DNA of 6,088 bases from an uncultured Verrucomicrobiota bacterium (lineage in GTDB: Bacteria > Verrucomicrobiota > Verrucomicrobiia > Opitutales > Opitutaceae), in the NCBI GenBank assembly GCA_903919625.1, contig CAIXIZ010000012.1, forward strand, positions 1 to 6,088, given 5' to 3'. The notes beneath the pieces were generated by a model. The model saw only the letters and a list, made by a program, of their open reading frames with translations. It did no database searches and had not been told where the DNA came from. Of the stretch, positions 4,946 to 6,088 are shown one piece after another. How positions within the stretch are numbered: the stretch's first letter is position 1; the number at the start of each line of letters is the position of its first letter. The translations under genes and the position numbers were made by a program.

Positions 4946-5974
4946 ATGCGCGAATCCTACACCATTCCCGAAGGCACCGGCAGCGCCCGGGCCGACAAAC
5001 TGCTGGCAACGGCGTTTCCGGATCAAAGCCGGACGGCGTGGAAGCGCTCGTTTGATGCCGGGCTGGTGCGGCGGGACGGCAAGGCCCTGCGAGCCAAAGT
5101 CCAGCTCCACGCGGGCGAGGTCGTGACCTATGAGTTTCCCGAAATCAAGCCATCAGAACTGAAGCCCGCGAACATCAAGCTCGATGTCATCTTTGAGGAC
5201 CGGCACCTGCTCGCCGTCAACAAGGAGGCGGGCATGGTGGTGCATCCCGGCGCCGGCACGCGCGAGGACACCCTGGTGCATGCGCTGCTATCGCACTGCG
5301 GCGACAGCCTGAGTGGCATTGGCGGGGTGCAGCGCCCCGGCATTGTCCACCGGCTCGACCGCGGAACCTCCGGAATCATTCTGGTGGCGAAAAATGATGC
5401 CGCCCATCGCGGGCTGGCGGCCCAGTTTTCCGGCCGCACCTTGCAGAAGGAATATCTGGCGCTGGTGGACGGGGTGCCGCGTTTGCTCAGCGGCAGCATC
5501 CGAAAACCCATCGCCCGCAATCCGCGCCAGCGGCACAAGATGGCCGTCGCCGAAGAGGGGCAGTTCGGCCGGGACGCGCACACCGACTGGGCGGTGGTGG
5601 AGCAGTTCGGCGACGTGGCTGCGCTGGTGCGATGCACCATTCATACGGGGCGCACGCATCAGATCCGCGTGCATCTGAAATGGCTCGGCCACATTCTGCT
5701 GGGAGATGCGGTTTACGGCTGGAAGCCCAACCGGATGCTCGCGCACCAGCCGGAGCGCGTGATGTTGCATGCCGAACATCTGGTCTGCACGCATCCGGTC
5801 ACGGGCAAAAAGCTCGATTTGCATGCCCGGCTGCCGAAAGATTTTGCGGCGCAGCTCGCGCAATTGCGGAAGCTCGCCAAGACGGCGGCCAAGACCAAAA
5901 AATCGGCCGCCGTGGCGGCGAAAACGCGGCAGGTCGCGCTGGCGTCATTTCACCACCACGAGCCACGGGGCTAG
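4946..5974 (+). CDS. rluD: RluA/RluD-family 23S rRNA pseudouridine synthase
   Basis: This 342-residue protein has an N-terminal S4 RNA-binding domain (about 14-75; ARADKLLATAFPDQSRTAWKR, then the GKALRAKVQLHAGEVV turn) and an RluA-type catalytic domain (about 80-300). The catalytic motif HRLDRGTSGI (135-144) carries the nucleophilic D138. Supporting motifs are VNKEAGMVVHPGAG (91-104), LQKEYLALVDG (166-176) and TGRTHQIRVHL (234-244). RluD makes pseudouridines in helix 69 of 23S rRNA; the exact target of this paralogue is inferred, as the RluA family has several members. The tail after about 305 is a low-complexity Ala/Lys stretch with no recognised domain. ATG 4946 starts just before the S4 domain; the frame extends back into hisA to 4898, which I reject. 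The 22-nt gap to hisA suggests co-transcription. Confidence 0.92.
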   Translation: MRESYTIPEGTGSARADKLLATAFPDQSRTAWKRSFDAGLVRRDGKALRAKVQLHAGEVVTYEFPEIKPSELKPANIKLDVIFEDRHLLAVNKEAGMVVHPGAGTREDTLVHALLSHCGDSLSGIGGVQRPGIVHRLDRGTSGIILVAKNDAAHRGLAAQFSGRTLQKEYLALVDGVPRLLSGSIRKPIARNPRQRHKMAVAEEGQFGRDAHTDWAVVEQFGDVAALVRCTIHTGRTHQIRVHLKWLGHILLGDAVYGWKPNRMLAHQPERVMLHAEHLVCTHPVTGKKLDLHARLPKDFAAQLAQLRKLAKTAAKTKKSAAVAAKTRQVALASFHHHEPRG

Positions 5975-6088
5975 AGCATATTAAATAATAGTGTAGCCGT
6001 TTTGTGCTGGTCTTTCTCCCGCGACCGGTCAGTCTCGGGGCATGAAAACTCTCTCCTTGGATTTACGGGAACGGATCTTAGCCGCCTA
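5975..6088 (+). mobile_element. Left part of an IS630-family insertion sequence (exact end not defined)
   Basis: An IS630-type transposase begins at 6042, so the left end of its element should lie in the 67 bp between the rluD stop and that ATG. This stretch opens with 13 consecutive A/T bases (5978-5990), including the palindrome TATTA-AA-TAATA. IS630 elements insert at TA and duplicate it. CTAG at 5971-5974, the target of archetypal IS630, overlaps the rluD stop. Without the right terminal repeat, the boundary cannot be placed. Confidence 0.45.
6042..6088 (+). CDS. IS630-family transposase, N-terminus only (runs off window)
   Basis: The last 47 bases read MKTLSLDLRERILAA from ATG 6042, with no stop before the edge. 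This is the typical opening of IS630-family transposases: a short strand, then LSLDLRERI leading into the first helix of the N-terminal helix-turn-helix domain that binds the terminal repeats. The DDE catalytic domain would lie downstream. A CGGGG at 6036-6040 is the only ribosome-site-like sequence before the ATG. The call rests on 15 residues, but the match to the family opening is distinctive. Whether the gene is intact or frameshifted cannot be seen. Confidence 0.65.
   Translation, partial: MKTLSLDLRERILAA

Noticed and set aside
6023..6030. 8-bp palindrome GACCGGTC before the transposase
   Set aside because: It is too short to separate from chance in GC-rich DNA and has no matching partner in the window.
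1..6088. CRISPR arrays, tRNA or rRNA genes
   Set aside because: I saw no regularly spaced repeats, tRNA-like cloverleaf or rRNA sequence.

Overview
The window is GC-rich and reads like a bacterial chromosome. Two features suggest Verrucomicrobiota, possibly an Opitutaceae-like lineage: an exported DUF1080 (3-keto-disaccharide hydrolase-like) protein and a short stand-alone secretin-like protein. This assignment is inference from gene content; no rRNA or other phylogenetic marker is present.

Layout. (1) Positions 1-1230 hold the C-terminal 409 residues of the replication-restart helicase PriA. (2) Positions 1231-1990 hold a compact type II toxin-antitoxin operon, a Phd/YefM-type antitoxin followed by a PIN-domain (VapC/FitB-like) toxin. 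A near-perfect 21-bp palindrome sits just upstream and is a good candidate for its autoregulatory operator. (3) Immediately after the toxin stop codon, 1991-2045 is a second, diverged copy of the PriA C-terminal coding sequence, so the toxin-antitoxin module lies between two versions of the priA 3' end. (4) On the minus strand, a secretin-like protein (4035 to 2803) and the DUF1080 protein (2784 to 2044) form a probable two-gene operon of exported proteins. (5) An intergenic region of about 160 bp (4036-4194) separates this operon from the divergent hisA. It carries an 8-bp inverted repeat touching the secretin start codon, a strong unassigned Shine-Dalgarno sequence with a small ORF, and a short heptamer repeat. 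(6) hisA (histidine biosynthesis) and an RluD-type pseudouridine synthase follow on the plus strand, 22 nt apart. (7) After an AT-rich junction, the last 47 bases begin an IS630-family transposase that runs off the window.

The housekeeping genes (priA, hisA, rluD) are ordinary. The most interesting signal is the toxin-antitoxin module bracketed by two diverged priA 3' ends. It looks like the scar of an insertion or replacement at the priA terminus, where one copy restores the gene and the other is a displaced remnant. The window contains no integrase to explain it. The unusual short secretin and its promoter-proximal inverted repeat come second.
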